From contig CP099839.1 of assembly GCA_030062745.1 (NCBI GenBank), positions 2,361,001 to 2,425,000 of the forward strand: DNA of 64,000 nt, given 5' to 3'. Each line of letters opens with the position of its first letter. Positions within the stretch are counted from its first letter, which is position 1. Positions 26,101 to 36,999 of the stretch are shown in pieces. This DNA comes from Capitulum mitella. Taxonomy: Eukaryota > Arthropoda > Thecostraca > Pollicipedomorpha > Pollicipedidae. The notes under the pieces were generated by a model. It did no database searches, had not been told where the DNA came from, and saw only the letters and a program-made list of their open reading frames with translations. A program made the translations under genes and the position numbers.

Positions 26101-26457
26101 GACGACGAGATGAACCCGGTCATGTACTGCTGGCTGATGCAGACTTTCATCAACACGGAGCGCTGGGTGCACCGGCAGCACACCAAGGAGATGCCGCACG
26201 TGTCGCACTACTTCGGCACCTCCAACATGGGCAACCTGGACCGGCTGTTCGACGCCACCGGCAAGCACGTGGAGGTCACGCAGCTGGTGCGCACCACCAA
26301 CATCGGTCACGACCTGGGCATGGTGTTCGCGCACATGTTCCACACGCTCCGCGGCCGGCTCATGTACAACCTCGACTACCTGGTGGCGGCCATCGCCGAG
26401 CCGCACGCCCGCCAGTACGCGGAGAAGACGATCGACATCCTGACGGCGGAGGCGTAG
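11732..26457 (+). CDS. Condensation-domain / alcohol-acetyltransferase-like protein (5' incomplete)
   Basis: Two coding exons, 11732-11893 and 25206-26457, join in phase (AG|C, Ser) across a 13.3 kb GT-AG intron; at least 471 residues. Exon 1 carries an N-terminal signature around RPLGFMENG and VVRRAL-type helix text (EDVRRALIITQ). Exon 2 continues RIQNLRLCI, then has CHAISDGSS, which matches the HxxxDG active-site motif of the CAT-like acyltransferase superfamily (condensation domains, alcohol acetyltransferases), with His at 25501. A later stretch HYFGTSNMGNLDRLF is in the position of the family's second conserved segment. Family members transfer acyl groups to alcohols or amines; the substrate cannot be told. 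The first exon phase (one leftover base) requires another exon upstream, which was not found. No carrier-protein or adenylation domain is adjacent, so it looks like a stand-alone enzyme rather than an NRPS module. Confidence 0.8.
11964..12119. repeat. 27-bp minisatellite just inside the intron, 6 copies
   Basis: Five units of 27 bp and one of 21 bp with core CAGTCCAGTCTGTGCTGAC, starting 70 bases after the donor at 11894. Open frames through it encode SPVCADG-type repeats and are artefacts. Confidence 0.85.
12333..12500. repeat. Polypurine tract
   Basis: About 165 bases are almost wholly A and G on the plus strand, with runs of GAGAGA, GGGAGA and GGGAGG. Such tracts can form triplex (H-DNA) structures. 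The minus-strand open frame rich in Leu, Ser and Pro is an artefact of the composition. Confidence 0.85.
14275..15240 (+). mobile_element. 0.9 kb dispersed element, copy A
   Basis: This stretch matches, in inverse orientation, 19480-20345. Shared landmarks in order: ATCGATTTCTGTAAACGA, GGATTTCTCAACGGATTTGA, ATTGCTCATTTCCCTTTAAA, CTCAAAAGAATACAGATCGG, AATCGAGCTTTGCACTTTTT, CATGATTCAAGCAATAATTT and a TGACCT-rich stretch near 15090-15120. No coding capacity; termini not defined. Confidence 0.65.
19480..20345 (-). mobile_element. 0.9 kb dispersed element, copy B (inverse)
   Basis: Reverse-complement counterpart of 14275-15240 with the same landmarks, including AAAAGTGCAAAGCTCGATTC at about 19753 and CTCAAAAGAATGCAAAGC read on the minus strand. 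It carries a TA microsatellite inserted or expanded at 20129-20177. Two copies 4.2 kb apart in opposite orientation could pair as a large inverted repeat if transcribed. Confidence 0.65.
20129..20177. repeat. TA microsatellite
   Basis: Nearly pure alternating TA with a few interruptions by C and G in its left half. Confidence 0.95.
22281..22308. repeat. CCG trinucleotide run
   Basis: About nine perfect CCG repeats within a CpG-rich patch (about 21,940-22,500). No exon was recognised in the patch. Confidence 0.9.
23095..23270 (-). mobile_element. Fragment of the 0.9 kb dispersed element, copy C
   Basis: Read on the minus strand it shares TATTACATACTTCCCTT-type text, AAAATACTTGGGGGGC and CCAAAAGAATACAAAGC with copies A and B (their middle part). 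Only about 170 bases are recognisable. Confidence 0.5.
23577..23745. mobile_element. Short inverted-repeat element, GGCGCAGCC ends, copy 1
   Basis: Starts GGGCGCAGCCAGGATTTTC and ends TTGGCTGCGCC, an inverted terminal repeat. The interior (GAGCTCAGTGTGAA, GCCGCCTG, GACGATGTGCA, GGTTTTCA) recurs in the same order at 49272-49442. About 165 bp, no coding capacity. Confidence 0.7.
25206..26457 (+). CDS. Acyltransferase-like gene, terminal coding exon
   Basis: Acceptor CCTGCCGGCAG ends at 25205; stop TAG at 26455-26457. It encodes about 416 residues with CHAISDGSS (HxxxDG motif) and the C-terminal half of the CAT-like fold. Third positions are almost all G or C. Confidence 0.85.
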
Positions 26458-29400
26458 CGGCGCTCCAGCCAGCCCGCGGAGTCGGCGCCCGGCCTGCGGC
26501 AGCGTCGGCGGCGGCAGGCGGTTCCGCTGCGCCTTCCTCACCGTCGGCCGGCGCCGGCACGAGCGCTGCGCTGGAGGAACGCTCGAGCGGGCGGCGTCCT
26601 TGGCGCCGGGACAGTTGACGGGAGCGCTGTCGGGCGCACAGCCTATCGTTCTGCGGCATTACAGGAGGACCACACCAGGGTCGATCTGGTGGGTCAGGTG
26701 GCACGAGCCGGGCCTCACCTTCCATTCAAACGTGACTTGCTTTGTGTCAAGTTGAACAGCTTAACAGCAGCTTATGTCTGGAGTGAATGATCCGAGCAGG
26801 AGCAGAGCTTTTGATAATTACTGAGGCTGCTCAACGGAGCGACCACACTACTGTTACGGAATTTTAGCCAACAACCTATGGCGTGTGGTAACAACCGGGG
26901 TTTGATAGGCCCTTCACAACTTCGCGTGGAATCTGCGTGCATGAGGTCAAAGTTTCGCTTAACTGTGAGCGATCAGGTAAACTTTGAGCGTTTGAGCCCA
27001 GCTTTGCGGAAGTCGCCCACAAAGATGTAGAAAGTTCCGCTCTTGGAACGGAACGTCCATATCTGCGCCAGCTGGCCTGTTTTCCTGTCACGGCTCCGCG
27101 GTGTCGGGAAAGCCCGTTTGGTTGCCTTGTTTCTGACGTCCGCAGGCGCCCCGTGATGGAGACGTTTTCTTACTCGTGACTCCCACCGCCGGCGGAGGCG
27201 GGTTTCCGTGCTGACTGTGAATGGTTCGGGGTATTGTAGCTCGTAGCATTTCTGTGGAAGACGTTTCTCATGTGCGAGCCGGGCGTACACATGGAGTCGT
27301 ATTGGTCTTTGGAAGGCAGCCGTGCTCTGAAGTTTTGTTTTCTTGGAAACATGAGAGCCTTAAGTTCATCCGGAGCTAGGGCCGTGGTTCAGAATAGGCA
27401 GCAATTAACCCAGGAAGGTTGGCTTTTTTAAGTTGCGTCAGCGATTAACGTTGGTTCTAATGTCGCTCAGTTCCTCGTATCGTGGCGCACTAAGTAAGGC
27501 AACTTTGTTGAGTTGTTCGTTTCAATGCCAGTAGCAAGCTGTTTTGCTTTTCATGGTTGTTCCTCGAGGTGAACGTTATCGCGCGTGTCAGTCCTTAATG
27601 CATGTATCGCCCAGTCTGAATGAAGCTGTTGACCAGTTTCTGACGGAGTATGAGCATTATGATTTTACTCTGTGCGAATAAACCGAAAATCAAACCTGTC
27701 TGGAAGCCATGAATGCCCAGAAAACGTTGTCGAAATATTGCGAGACAGCCCACTCTCTGCCCGTGCTAGGCGGGCTCATGTAGCCGAGATAAACCTGACG
27801 AACCGACCGGCTCACGTTGGCGAAGGATTACGGCCAGGGCCATAGGCGATTTTAGCGTTCCCTAAGGTCTCTCCTCAACGTCTGCGTTAAGCTTCTTTGA
27901 GCAAACTTTGGTGCCAAGTTTTTCCATGCGTCTTATTCCGACTTCACGCGCTCCTGAATATCGGAATAAATAGGCCGTCGTAAGGGCTGAGTTTCTTGAA
28001 CCCAGACTGAATGTTCGCGGAACGGAATCTCGTGTTAAATTAATTACAACTCGGCATTATTCGCCCTAATCAATATTGCTCTCATCGTCTGTTCAACAAC
28101 ACCATGGCTAGAGAATCCCGAAAATTACTGGGAGTCTGAGTAGGATTTCAGACAGTTTCTTCTCAGTCACTGCTATGGGCTTGATGTTAAATTCTGAAAA
28201 GTGGGGGACCCTCCCAACAACTCACGATCTCCAGCAATCCCGCACAGCCGCACAGCGAAAAGGCAACCTTAACTATTCTTGCGACAGCTGGCCATTCTGA
28301 AATACCTTGGCTCCATTAGAGTGTCGATGCTTCCAACATGTATGTGAGGATTTGCCGTTTGAGGTAAATTTGCTGGCAGCTCTTGGTGCACTGATCGCGT
28401 CGGAGCTTTCCAAGTCACAAACACAAGGATACTCGCCGCCGTCGGTTTAGCGAGAATGCCTGCGACCTTCTCGGAGAGTTAGAAGCCACAGCCATGCTTA
28501 AGATCACCCGTTCATCTACCGTCAGAACTCGCCAGAAATGCTCAAGAGAACTAATTTGGGAAGGCTCATTCCTTATCCCGCCGTCTTTTTTCGTTAAAAG
28601 CTGATCTTCGAGGCCAAAATTACGGTCAAAAGATGGGTACCTGAGAAGTAAAAAACTTATGAGTGCACCTTGAAAATCGCGCAAAAAAACGGACGTGTCC
28701 ATATCGAAACACAGCGAGGCCTGGTACTCTACTCACTCTAGCAGTGAAGGCCGCCTCGGGGTCACCTGTAAGACGGCCGGTCAGTCACGTGACCAGACCG
28801 CCCCGGGACGCAGCCCGGCGACCGCCGCCGAGCGGCCGCGGTAGTTCGCAGTACCGCACATAGAACGGTAACGTTCCCGTGCTCGACCTACGAGTATAAA
28901 ACCTGACCATTGTTTGACGATGAATTTCGTCTGGAACTTCATGCGCAACAAGGAAGTTGACAACAATATCACCGCTACCTGGATATGGACTCGCGCTTCC
29001 TTTCAACGCCACCTCCAAGAATGTGCTCCGAGGAACCAACTTCTCAGTTTTCGCGCCGTTTGACTTGTGAATTCTTCGCGAAAAAAAGATGGGGCACGTA
29101 ATGAGTTGCGCCGCTGGTCTGGTGAATTTCTGTGCCTGTGGCTGTGGTCAGCTTCAAGGACGTGGTCCCGAACCCGTATCCAAAACAAGTGCCACTGGAA
29201 AGGTGGTCTTAGTGATACTGGTGTGCTGTCGAATATTGTCTCTAGAAGGCCTCTTGGTTACGGGGCCAAATTGAATGATTCGTACTAGGCTAGAGGAGGA
29301 ACAAAGATCAAGTTTGCAGCTGAATACTAATCTGGTATCCGAGCTAAGAAGTCTGCTTTCGGTGGAAATTAGTCCCATTGGGTTCCATTTCCTGTTTCTT

Positions 29401-30178
29401 ACTTTTTTGAACCATAAGCACAGTAATCTTCATAATTACTGGCCATTTTTCGCCACTGTCCGGAGTGTTTCTTCCAACTTCTTTTCCTTTCCCGTATTGC
29501 AGTTTCAACGGCAGTTTTACTGCAGATCACAGTAGCCGGCGTAACGTCCATCATGGAGAGGCTTTCAGTTAGACGATAAGCCCTTATTTTCAAGAGTCGT
29601 GGAGGGTATGATTCAATCCGCTAAACACGGGAACGAGGAAATAATGCATCTGGGTCGTAATACCTGTAAACTTATTTGCCATTGCTATCAAAGAAAACGA
29701 AGCAAGGAGAGTGGGCGCCGTAGCAGGGAGAGAGGGCGCTATAGCAGACGCGCTGTAGCAGAGAGGGCGCTAGTCGAGCCTGCCGTCAGCTGGAAGGCCG
29801 AGTCAGCTGTTGGCGACTGAACGGAGCGACCATCTGTTCTGTCGTCGACTGACGGAACAAAAATATATCTGTTCCAGCTGACTTGCGTGCTCAGAACCAA
29901 AACCAAAGCTCCTATGGCCAGTACCCCATGTTTATCTATTTTGCGGTCCATTCCTTCCATAACAGCCATTGCAAAAGTCGCCACATTCCGATCATACGAA
30001 CACAGCCGGAAAGAAACCACAACAAATCAGATGGAAACGTCCTCCCAGGCCTGGCGCACCGTCCGACGGAAACCGGCGGAAAGTACCAGCCCTACCGGCC
30101 GAGACACAGAGAAGCGGACAGTCCTGGCTCCGCCGGCGGCGGCGGGGCCGTGTCGGGTCAGGCCGTCTCCGGCGGGCC
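26458..30178. other. 3' flank / intergenic between convergent genes
   Basis: Contains the presumed 3' UTR of the plus-strand acyltransferase gene and the 3' flank of the minus-strand DJ-1 gene, which converge here. No other exon recognised. An AATAAA occurs at 27677. A small CpG-rich patch lies at about 28740-28870. Confidence 0.5.
27677..27682 (+). terminator. Candidate polyadenylation signal AATAAA
   Basis: An AATAAA about 1.2 kb after the acyltransferase stop codon. The distance makes it only a candidate. Confidence 0.3.
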
Positions 30179-30300
30179 TCAGGCGGGCAGCAGCAGCGGA
30201 GTGCCGGTCTTGGCCATCTGTTCTGTGCCGCACAGCTGGCCCACCAGCGCCAGGGCGAACTCAAACGCCGTGCCCGGGCCGCGGCTGGTCACCAGGTTAC
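30179..30300 (-). CDS. PARK7: DJ-1 coding exon 4 (terminal)
   Basis: The acceptor GGCAG precedes the exon, which starts GTAACCTGGTGACC, so exon start and donor-like text coincide. It completes a Gly codon, then [14 protein letters not shown] to a TGA at 30181-30179. Confidence 0.93.
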
Positions 30301-33300
30301 CTGCCGACGGAACACAACGGTGGTCACCAGGTTACCGCCGACGGGGCATAGTGCTGGCCACCGGGTTACCTGCCCACGAAACAGAGCAGTTGGACACGCT
30401 GGTTACCAGGTTACCTGTCGGCAGAATATACTACTGGTTACCAGGCTACCTGACGGCGGGAACACAGCAATAGTCACCACGTTACCTGTTCAAAATTCAC
30501 GATGCTGGTCTCCAGATTACCTAAGGACTAAACAAAGAGTTGTTACCTCCACGTTACCTGCCGACGGAAACGAGTACTGGTCACCAGATCACCTGCCGGC
30601 GAACCACACTATTAGTAATCAGGTTACCTACCGATGGAACACAATACTGCTCACCAGGTTAGCTCCTGACAGAACATAGTACAGGCCATCGAGTTACCTG
30701 GCGACAAAACACAGCACAGGTAACCAGGTTACCCGCCAACGGAACACAGCACTGATCACAAGACTATCTGCCCACAGAACACAGCACTGGTCACCAAGTC
30801 ACCTGTCGACGGAACAGAACACCGCTAGCGACTCTGGCTACCATGTCACTTTCCGACGTAACGCAGCATACCCAAAGACGTCAGTCAATTTAAGGCTACC
30901 TGCCCAAGGAACAGAGCACAGCCTGAAACGCTGTTCGCTAGGTCAACACTGGACAAAACGGAAACCTATGAGATAGCCCGGCTACCGCACACTTGGCAGA
31001 CGTACAAGCATGTCAAGGGACGTCGTTTTGCGTAAATGATTGGGAATGCTCAGCCGAGGTGCTCAACAACCATCCCGTCCCAAATGTGAATTTCTCAACG
31101 GATTTAGGCTCTCTATTTTGACCGACGGCGTTTCTCATCCTTCCCACATGTTCTTGCTCGCACTGCGTTTAAATGGCAAATTGGTGATTACATGTTCCAT
31201 GTTGACATGACCAAAATGGTTAAGTCTTGTTGTACCTATGCTTCATTTTTAGGGAGCATGAAAACAATACGAAGTCTCAAATGACTGTTGGGGACCCTCG
31301 AGCCTCTCCAGAAGTATATAAAACGACACCTCTGCAAGGAGTGGCAGATGTAGCAGCCGGTATGACCTGCTACCCAGCCAACAGGGCCGGAAAAGGACAC
31401 AGCAGCTCATGGGCTGCCGTGTTTGCCGCACCTGTCCTTTTCTCCGACCTGCCCCACCTGCTCTAAAGCAGGTGGGGCAACGACCGTACGGAATTTAGTG
31501 ATAACTCAATCAATTTTGAATGATCTTAACATTAGCTATATGTCGCTGCATGACAAGAAATGGCTTTTTGGTGGCTATACGGAAGAATACTGCGGGGTTA
31601 TGTGCTATTTTAGTATTACGGACATTTCAGTGTGCGGTTTTCAGTTCTCCATAAAAGACTACGTCAAGATTTCTCCTACGTGATTATGGTTGCTTAACTT
31701 GAACAGCCCTGGTTCAGTCTTTCAGTTAGCAATTACAGTTCCTGCATAGGAGCACTATTCGGTCCTTTTTATTTAACATTTTGAACTTAGCCTAACTTCC
31801 GAGAAGTTTTAGACTCTTCCTGAGCACCAAGATTGTTGCGCAAGGAGGTGCGCTTCGAAGAGATATTTGTAAATTACATTCCGGCAAGGAAGCAAGGCAG
31901 CACACAGAACTGTGGTTTTCATTAAATGTATGGCGTGTGTTCGTCAGATGAAGACGGGATGGAACTGTAAGACACTTTGGAGAGGTGCGTGTCCCTCCCC
32001 CCCCCCCAAGTGCAAAGATTAAAATGGGTCACATGGCCGATGACTGGAAAGAATGAACAGAACGGAATCCCACATCCAGCGATCCGTGTAAGGTACCAGT
32101 CGCCGGGGGAGCCGACCCAGGGGGCAGCGACCGAGAGAACCTGACCTGAAGCAGGAAATGAATGACACAACTTGGTCGGAGGCAGGGAGTAAACGAGTAT
32201 GTGCTTCCATCGGCTTTGGTTTCATTTCACAGCAGCGAGAAAGGGTCTTGATTACGTTCAATAGCGCTCTCACTAGATTGAACCTTAACCTCTTCTCTGC
32301 TCCTCTTGACTCAAAAGGCTCTTCGCCGCCCAGGTGTCCCAAAACATCCTCGGTACAACCATCCTGATCACCATGTTCACCAGCTTCCAAGTGCGGTGAC
32401 GCATCCAAAGTCCGCGCCTGTGATAGCTCTGCCCTTTCGCTGGCTTCCAGTCTTTACCACACGGCGAGACTCGGTGTCCCTAGTAGAACGATCAGGGTTC
32501 TATCCCTGAACTAAACAAAAAGCCTCGTCTGACCGTCGCGCACTGAGTATTTGAACCCCCTGAGCAGGGCCTGAAACAGCTCACCACGTCGTCGGATTTT
32601 TTCCTCCGGACAGTAAAACCGGCCTACAGAACCGCCTGTCACTTTGGACCAACAATCCACCGTGCACGTAGATTCGATTCTTTGCGTGCCTACGGTCAAA
32701 TAACAGAACCAAAGGTGGAAAGGTTCTACCATCTAAGAAATGTAGAGAAGCTGGAGGCATTTCATTCCTCCTCCCCCTCCCACTCTATCCCATGTATGTA
32801 ACCACACTCAGTAGCACTGGGTACATGGAAACGTTGTTGGAATCCGTGGCTCCATGAAATCCTGCGTAAATTATGCAAGCAACCAGAGCACGGGACTATT
32901 TAAATCGCACTTGCTTCTTGGGGGGTAAACATTGCAATAAGGGTGTTAACGTTCATATTTAATGTATTAAACATTAAATATGACTATTCAAGTTCATATA
33001 TAAGCGTTTTATATTATGTAATTATGTGTAACATAAATCCAACGTCAACATATCGACTAAATAAATCTGGCAATAATCATACGAATCGTCTTCATTTCGA
33101 AAACAAATGTTTCTTCTGTCACATAAAAACGCAACTTAAATGGATTTTAGAAACGCCTATCCGTTTCCTGAAAATTCGAACATGACTGTTTCAGCGAATT
33201 CCAATGTACCTGAAGGTCTGAAGCTGTTCATTTTACAACTTGCAAATGTGGGAATGGCGCGCCTATTTAAGAACCATCCATATGCAAATTTATCCACTGC

Positions 33301-35027
33301 ATGATCCATCCAAGTGTCAAATAAGCATGAACTCATTTCCTATTTTCGACACAACGTCTGTCTGCATGAGCCACAATACCCGATGTTCCCATTATGGGAT
33401 CAATGACAAGAAAATGCTCATATTCTACCCATGCACTTGACAAATGGACCACTGACGTGACTGACAGTGACATGTTGGCAGGCCAAAAATGGAAGTTATT
33501 TTGCGGTACATTTAATTTCCAGATGCAAATGACCATGGGGAGGGCTGAAATAACCACTGGAGTTGCTCAAGCTACGCCAACATTATACAAAACAATGCCC
33601 CCGCACACAGGGAAGCACCTGTTGACTAAAACGTCCGACGCTGGTCCCCGTAGCCTCCCTGTCCACATCTCCAGCTGCGGTGCGATCGTCGGCCGGTGAC
33701 GATGGCAGCGAATCGGGCGCCATATGACCATGTAGTCGGAGCGCACTAAAGCCCCAATCGCACAAACGGTGGCAGCGGAGCCCGCCAGCGGCACTTACCA
33801 TCGATGACGACCCGGTCGTCTCGGTAGACGTACTGGCCGCCCTCGCTCAACTCCTCCTTGAAGTTGGGGTAGCTGGTGATGGCGCGGCCGGAGCAGATGC
33901 CGTGCGCCTTCAGCGCAGTGGGAGCGGCGCAGATGGCGCCAATCAGACGGCCTGCCGACTCCTGGTCCTTCAGAACCGACTTCACCAGCTCAGACTGCAG
34001 CACAGCCAGCAGTCGTCACCATCTCGGGGCAAAACACGACAGATCAACACCAAATTCACCAGCCCAGTCTGCAGCATGGCCAGCAGTGGTCATCTCCGAG
34101 GAAAAAGACATGACAGGTCAACATCGGCTGTACCAGCTCGGACTGCAGCACCACCAGCACCAGCAGCTGTTGCCACAGGAGGACAAAACACAACAGATCG
34201 ACATCGAAATCACCCGTTCAGACTGCAGCACAGCCAGCAGTGGTCACAGCCTCAGATAAAAGGCATGAAATATCTGTTGAAACATCATGTGAGCGACAAT
34301 CATGGAATAACCAATCTGGTAGTCACAACCATATGTTGGCCACTCCTGGAACCAAGGAATCCAAAGACAAAATCCCACACTGCACTACTCACATGTGAGA
34401 CCAATCAAAGATCATGCTATGTATGAGCTGATCTGTATGACAAACAGTGAAGTTAATCCCAATAACACTATTTGGATATGCTTCTGATCTCAATCCTCAT
34501 GAAGTGCATATAATGTGTACGTCTGAAGCTGACGTTCCCAACATTTCCAATCCACTCTACCTTGCAGAGGTTCTGGGCACCCTCCAGTCCACCAGGAAGG
34601 ATGACGGCATCATACGGACCACTCTTGGCAGCCACCTCCAGTGCCTTGTCTGGCACCACTACTACACCACGGCTGCACTTGACAGGTGCCTCGCCATGCA
34701 GGCCAGCAACTGTCACTGCCACCTGGCACCATATGCTGGGGTCAGATTCAGTCTTGCATATCACATAATCCTTACCTGACAGCAGCTAACAGAAAACTAC
34801 CCAAACATAGTAATGCAAAATAGACTACACATAATACAAGAGCCCAATAACATAAAGATGTGTACAGAAATGGGCATTTATATGCAACCATGTTAATGGT
34901 ACATTCTCCTTATTATACCCCTTATGCCATTTAGTCTTACCCCTGCTCTTCGAAGTACGTCAATGGTGATAACTGCTTCCATCTCTTCAGCACCAATAGA
35001 CAAAAGGAGCAAAGCAGTTTTAGCCAT
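30179..35027 (-). CDS. PARK7: DJ-1 / PARK7 protein deglycase family, complete
   Basis: Four coding exons on the minus strand, 35027-34941, 34722-34561, 33994-33799 and 30300-30179, splice in phase (0, 0, 1) into 188 residues; human DJ-1 has 189. The protein starts [20 protein letters not shown] with the conserved Glu (residue 17), continues [14 protein letters not shown] and VILPGG, and has the nucleophile elbow [14 protein letters not shown] with the redox Cys at residue 105 (Cys106 in human). It ends [20 protein letters not shown]. The His126 equivalent of human is Tyr (TSYP), which I believe is common in invertebrate DJ-1. DJ-1 is a cytosolic/mitochondrial dimer that protects from oxidative and dicarbonyl stress. 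Introns 2 and 3 carry tandem copies of their own 3' splice sites (see findings). The gene probably has an upstream non-coding exon near 37 kb. Confidence 0.95.
30285..30880 (-). repeat. 35-bp array of the exon-4 splice acceptor, about 15 copies
   Basis: On the transcript strand, units of about 35 bp repeat the exon-4 junction, CGGCAG|GTAACCTGGTGACC, followed by a linker of the type AGTGCTGTGTTCCGT. Spacing of the junction is 35 bp in most units (30291, 30326, 30360, then 30405, 30440, 30476, 30511, 30548, 30583, 30618, 30653, 30688, 30723, 30758, 30793). The first unit overlaps the true exon start. The copies decay away from the exon; many keep CAG followed by GTAAC. Confidence 0.9.
30301..33798 (-). 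other. DJ-1 intron 3
   Basis: Donor GATG|GTAAGT at 33799/33798, acceptor at 30301. Apart from the 35-bp array it holds a core-repeat fragment at about 31085-31135 and otherwise unremarkable sequence with no exon. CpG frequency is ordinary here, unlike the upstream part of the gene. Confidence 0.7.
33799..33994 (-). CDS. PARK7: DJ-1 coding exon 3
   Basis: Acceptor GTGCTGCAG, exon begins TCTGAGCTGGTGAAG (SELVK). It encodes [14 protein letters not shown] with the catalytic Cys and ends DDRVVID plus one base before GTAAGT. Confidence 0.93.
33980..34255 (-). repeat. 74-80-bp array of the exon-3 splice acceptor, 4 copies
   Basis: On the transcript strand four units repeat GGCTGTGCTGCAG|TCTGAGCTGGTGAA with variants. 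The junctions lie at 33995, 34069, 34143 and about 34223, that is 74, 74 and 80 bases apart. The first is the functional acceptor of exon 3; the other three are upstream in intron 2 and keep TGCAG plus 10-20 bases resembling the exon start. Confidence 0.88.
34561..34722 (-). CDS. PARK7: DJ-1 coding exon 2
   Basis: Acceptor GGTGCCAG, donor AAG|GTAGAG. Encodes 54 residues, [19 protein letters not shown] to [11 protein letters not shown], in phase 0 at both ends, colinear with DJ-1. Confidence 0.93.
34941..35027 (-). CDS. PARK7: DJ-1 coding exon 1
   Basis: ATG at 35027-35025 followed by 28 codons to RRAG and donor GGG|GTAAGA. The bases before the ATG (CATATCTGAAGCAG on the minus strand) look like an acceptor, which suggests a non-coding exon upstream. 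Confidence 0.92.
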
Positions 35028-36999
35028 CTTGATTAAACTGCTTCAGATATGAAGAAAATCAACAATAACACACAGACCTGGTCCCTGCTTCTGAAACAAG
35101 TAAATTATGAATGACTTACAAATAGTCTGAATACCATAACTGAAACTGAGCTGGTTTGATTTTGGATGAACTGGATTGGAATTTTTGTGACCCAGCTGGA
35201 TAATGCACATACCTGATCAGGGTGATGGATATCCAGCCAAATATCAGGCTGGATACTGGATATTATGCTTACCCATTTTTAGTTACAATTTGTACTGAAT
35301 AATGTAACAAAAATGACTGAACTGAAAAACAAAAGATCTGAAACACATTAACAGTGTGAATCATTCAACCTACTACATGCATTTACTGTGAGGTTTCCAT
35401 AGGTTTCCTTGTGAAAAATACACAAATAATTGAAGAATGGCAATCAAAGAAGAGCTCACCATCTCCTACTGCATGCAAAGGCATGTGTAACTATGGTTCA
35501 GAAATGGGTGAGGCAAGCTAGCTGTAATCCACTAAGAACAGGTGGAGGGAAAATCACTTCTTTGGTTGTTGCATGAGAAGTGATGGTTGCAATTCCTTTT
35601 GTTAGATTTAAAAGTACAAGAAATTGCATCAGCAATGGGAAATATCTATTTGATAATTTAAAAATCAGGGGGACAAATCACCATTTCTACAATTCACCAT
35701 TCTATGCAGAGCATGTCCCCACACAGTCTTCACCCCAAGATACATCCATGGGCAAAGGCTCCAGAACATGCAGAAAGCCATAAAAGTGCCTTGGTGGCAT
35801 TAGAATTCTTGGCTTGATAGACATTCTACATGAATATTAAGGCACATGCCTCTTGAAGTCTCATAACACATTTGTATCAGAGGTTCTGAGAAAAACAAAT
35901 GTTTGAAAAACAGAAAGACCATATACCACAAAATGGACTGCTGAGCACATGCTGGCTATTATTTCACAGCTTTGAGCTTAAGCCCTGCTCTTGCAAAATA
36001 TGTCTCAACCTTCCCAAATTCGGGACATGTGGTGCTCCAGACAGACCTTGGAACTGCAAGCTACACTGACCATCTAATGTAACAAGGCAAATTTGGAGGA
36101 ACATCTTGACTGTACACTGGGAGGCTAAACACCTGGCAATATCCAACCTGATCACAAATATCTGGCTGGACACCAGATAATCTCTAGTATCTGGCCAGAC
36201 ATCTGGCTGGACTGGATATCAGGTGCACCCTTCAGTTTGATGAGTACCCATCAACACCAATGTATGCAACACTTCAGTGAAATGAAACATTTACTGCCAG
36301 CAGTGCAAAAAAATAGAACAAAAGTCATGCAGGAGACAGTCATGGCCAAATAACTACAAGAGTTTCAAAATGATGGAAAATTTTTGTTGCTAACCAAACA
36401 AGCCATATTTGATGAGATATGATATTTATCATTCAGGATGAAATTTCCCAAAATCCTATGTGGATACACTCAGGCACCCAGGCCATTGTACAGGAAAGAG
36501 CCTAGCAACCCTGTCAGGAGCCAAATACTCCTCAAATTTAGGCCACTTTGTTTTCAGATACCAGGAATTCCAGATTCTTAACTTTTCAGGTGAAAAACAA
36601 CAAAATTTAAGAATAAAGGCACCAGCCCAAGGTACCCCTGGGCACACCTTTAGATGCATTTCTGGGCTACATTTTGTGGATCATTTAGTGAATGCCCACA
36701 CAGATATGCAAACCTGCTTTATTTCTACCTATAAAGGTCATTTTATTGTTACAAGAGTTGCAAATTCTGTTTTTGGGGCAGTAACTGTTTTTTACTTTGT
36801 GGGTGCATAACCATGTTAGTGGGTGCACAAATCTGGTTTGTGGGTGCATGTGCACCTGCAGACAGATTTTAATTTGCATCCCTGTTCCTCATGAGAGCTA
36901 ATCACATCTGGTATCAGATTCATTTGCAGGCATTACAATACATAACAACAAAAAAATGTTATAACAGCCATACAATGTTCCCAAACCAAAAGGCAGAGC

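Larger units (their letters stand above)
34260..36960. other. CpG-depleted block 1 (5' part of DJ-1 locus)
   Basis: Outside the two DJ-1 exons this 2.7 kb is nearly free of CpG and rich in TG/CA, in contrast to both flanks. Coding content is only DJ-1 exons 1 and 2. It also holds short satellite-like pieces of the type TGGATATCCAGCC / TATCTGGCTGGAC at 35217-35275 and 36127-36225. Confidence 0.7.

Noticed and set aside
25159-26541. 460-residue open frame on the minus strand
   Set aside because: It is antisense to the acyltransferase exon; its His/Arg/Val-rich text is a by-product of GC-ending codons on the other strand.
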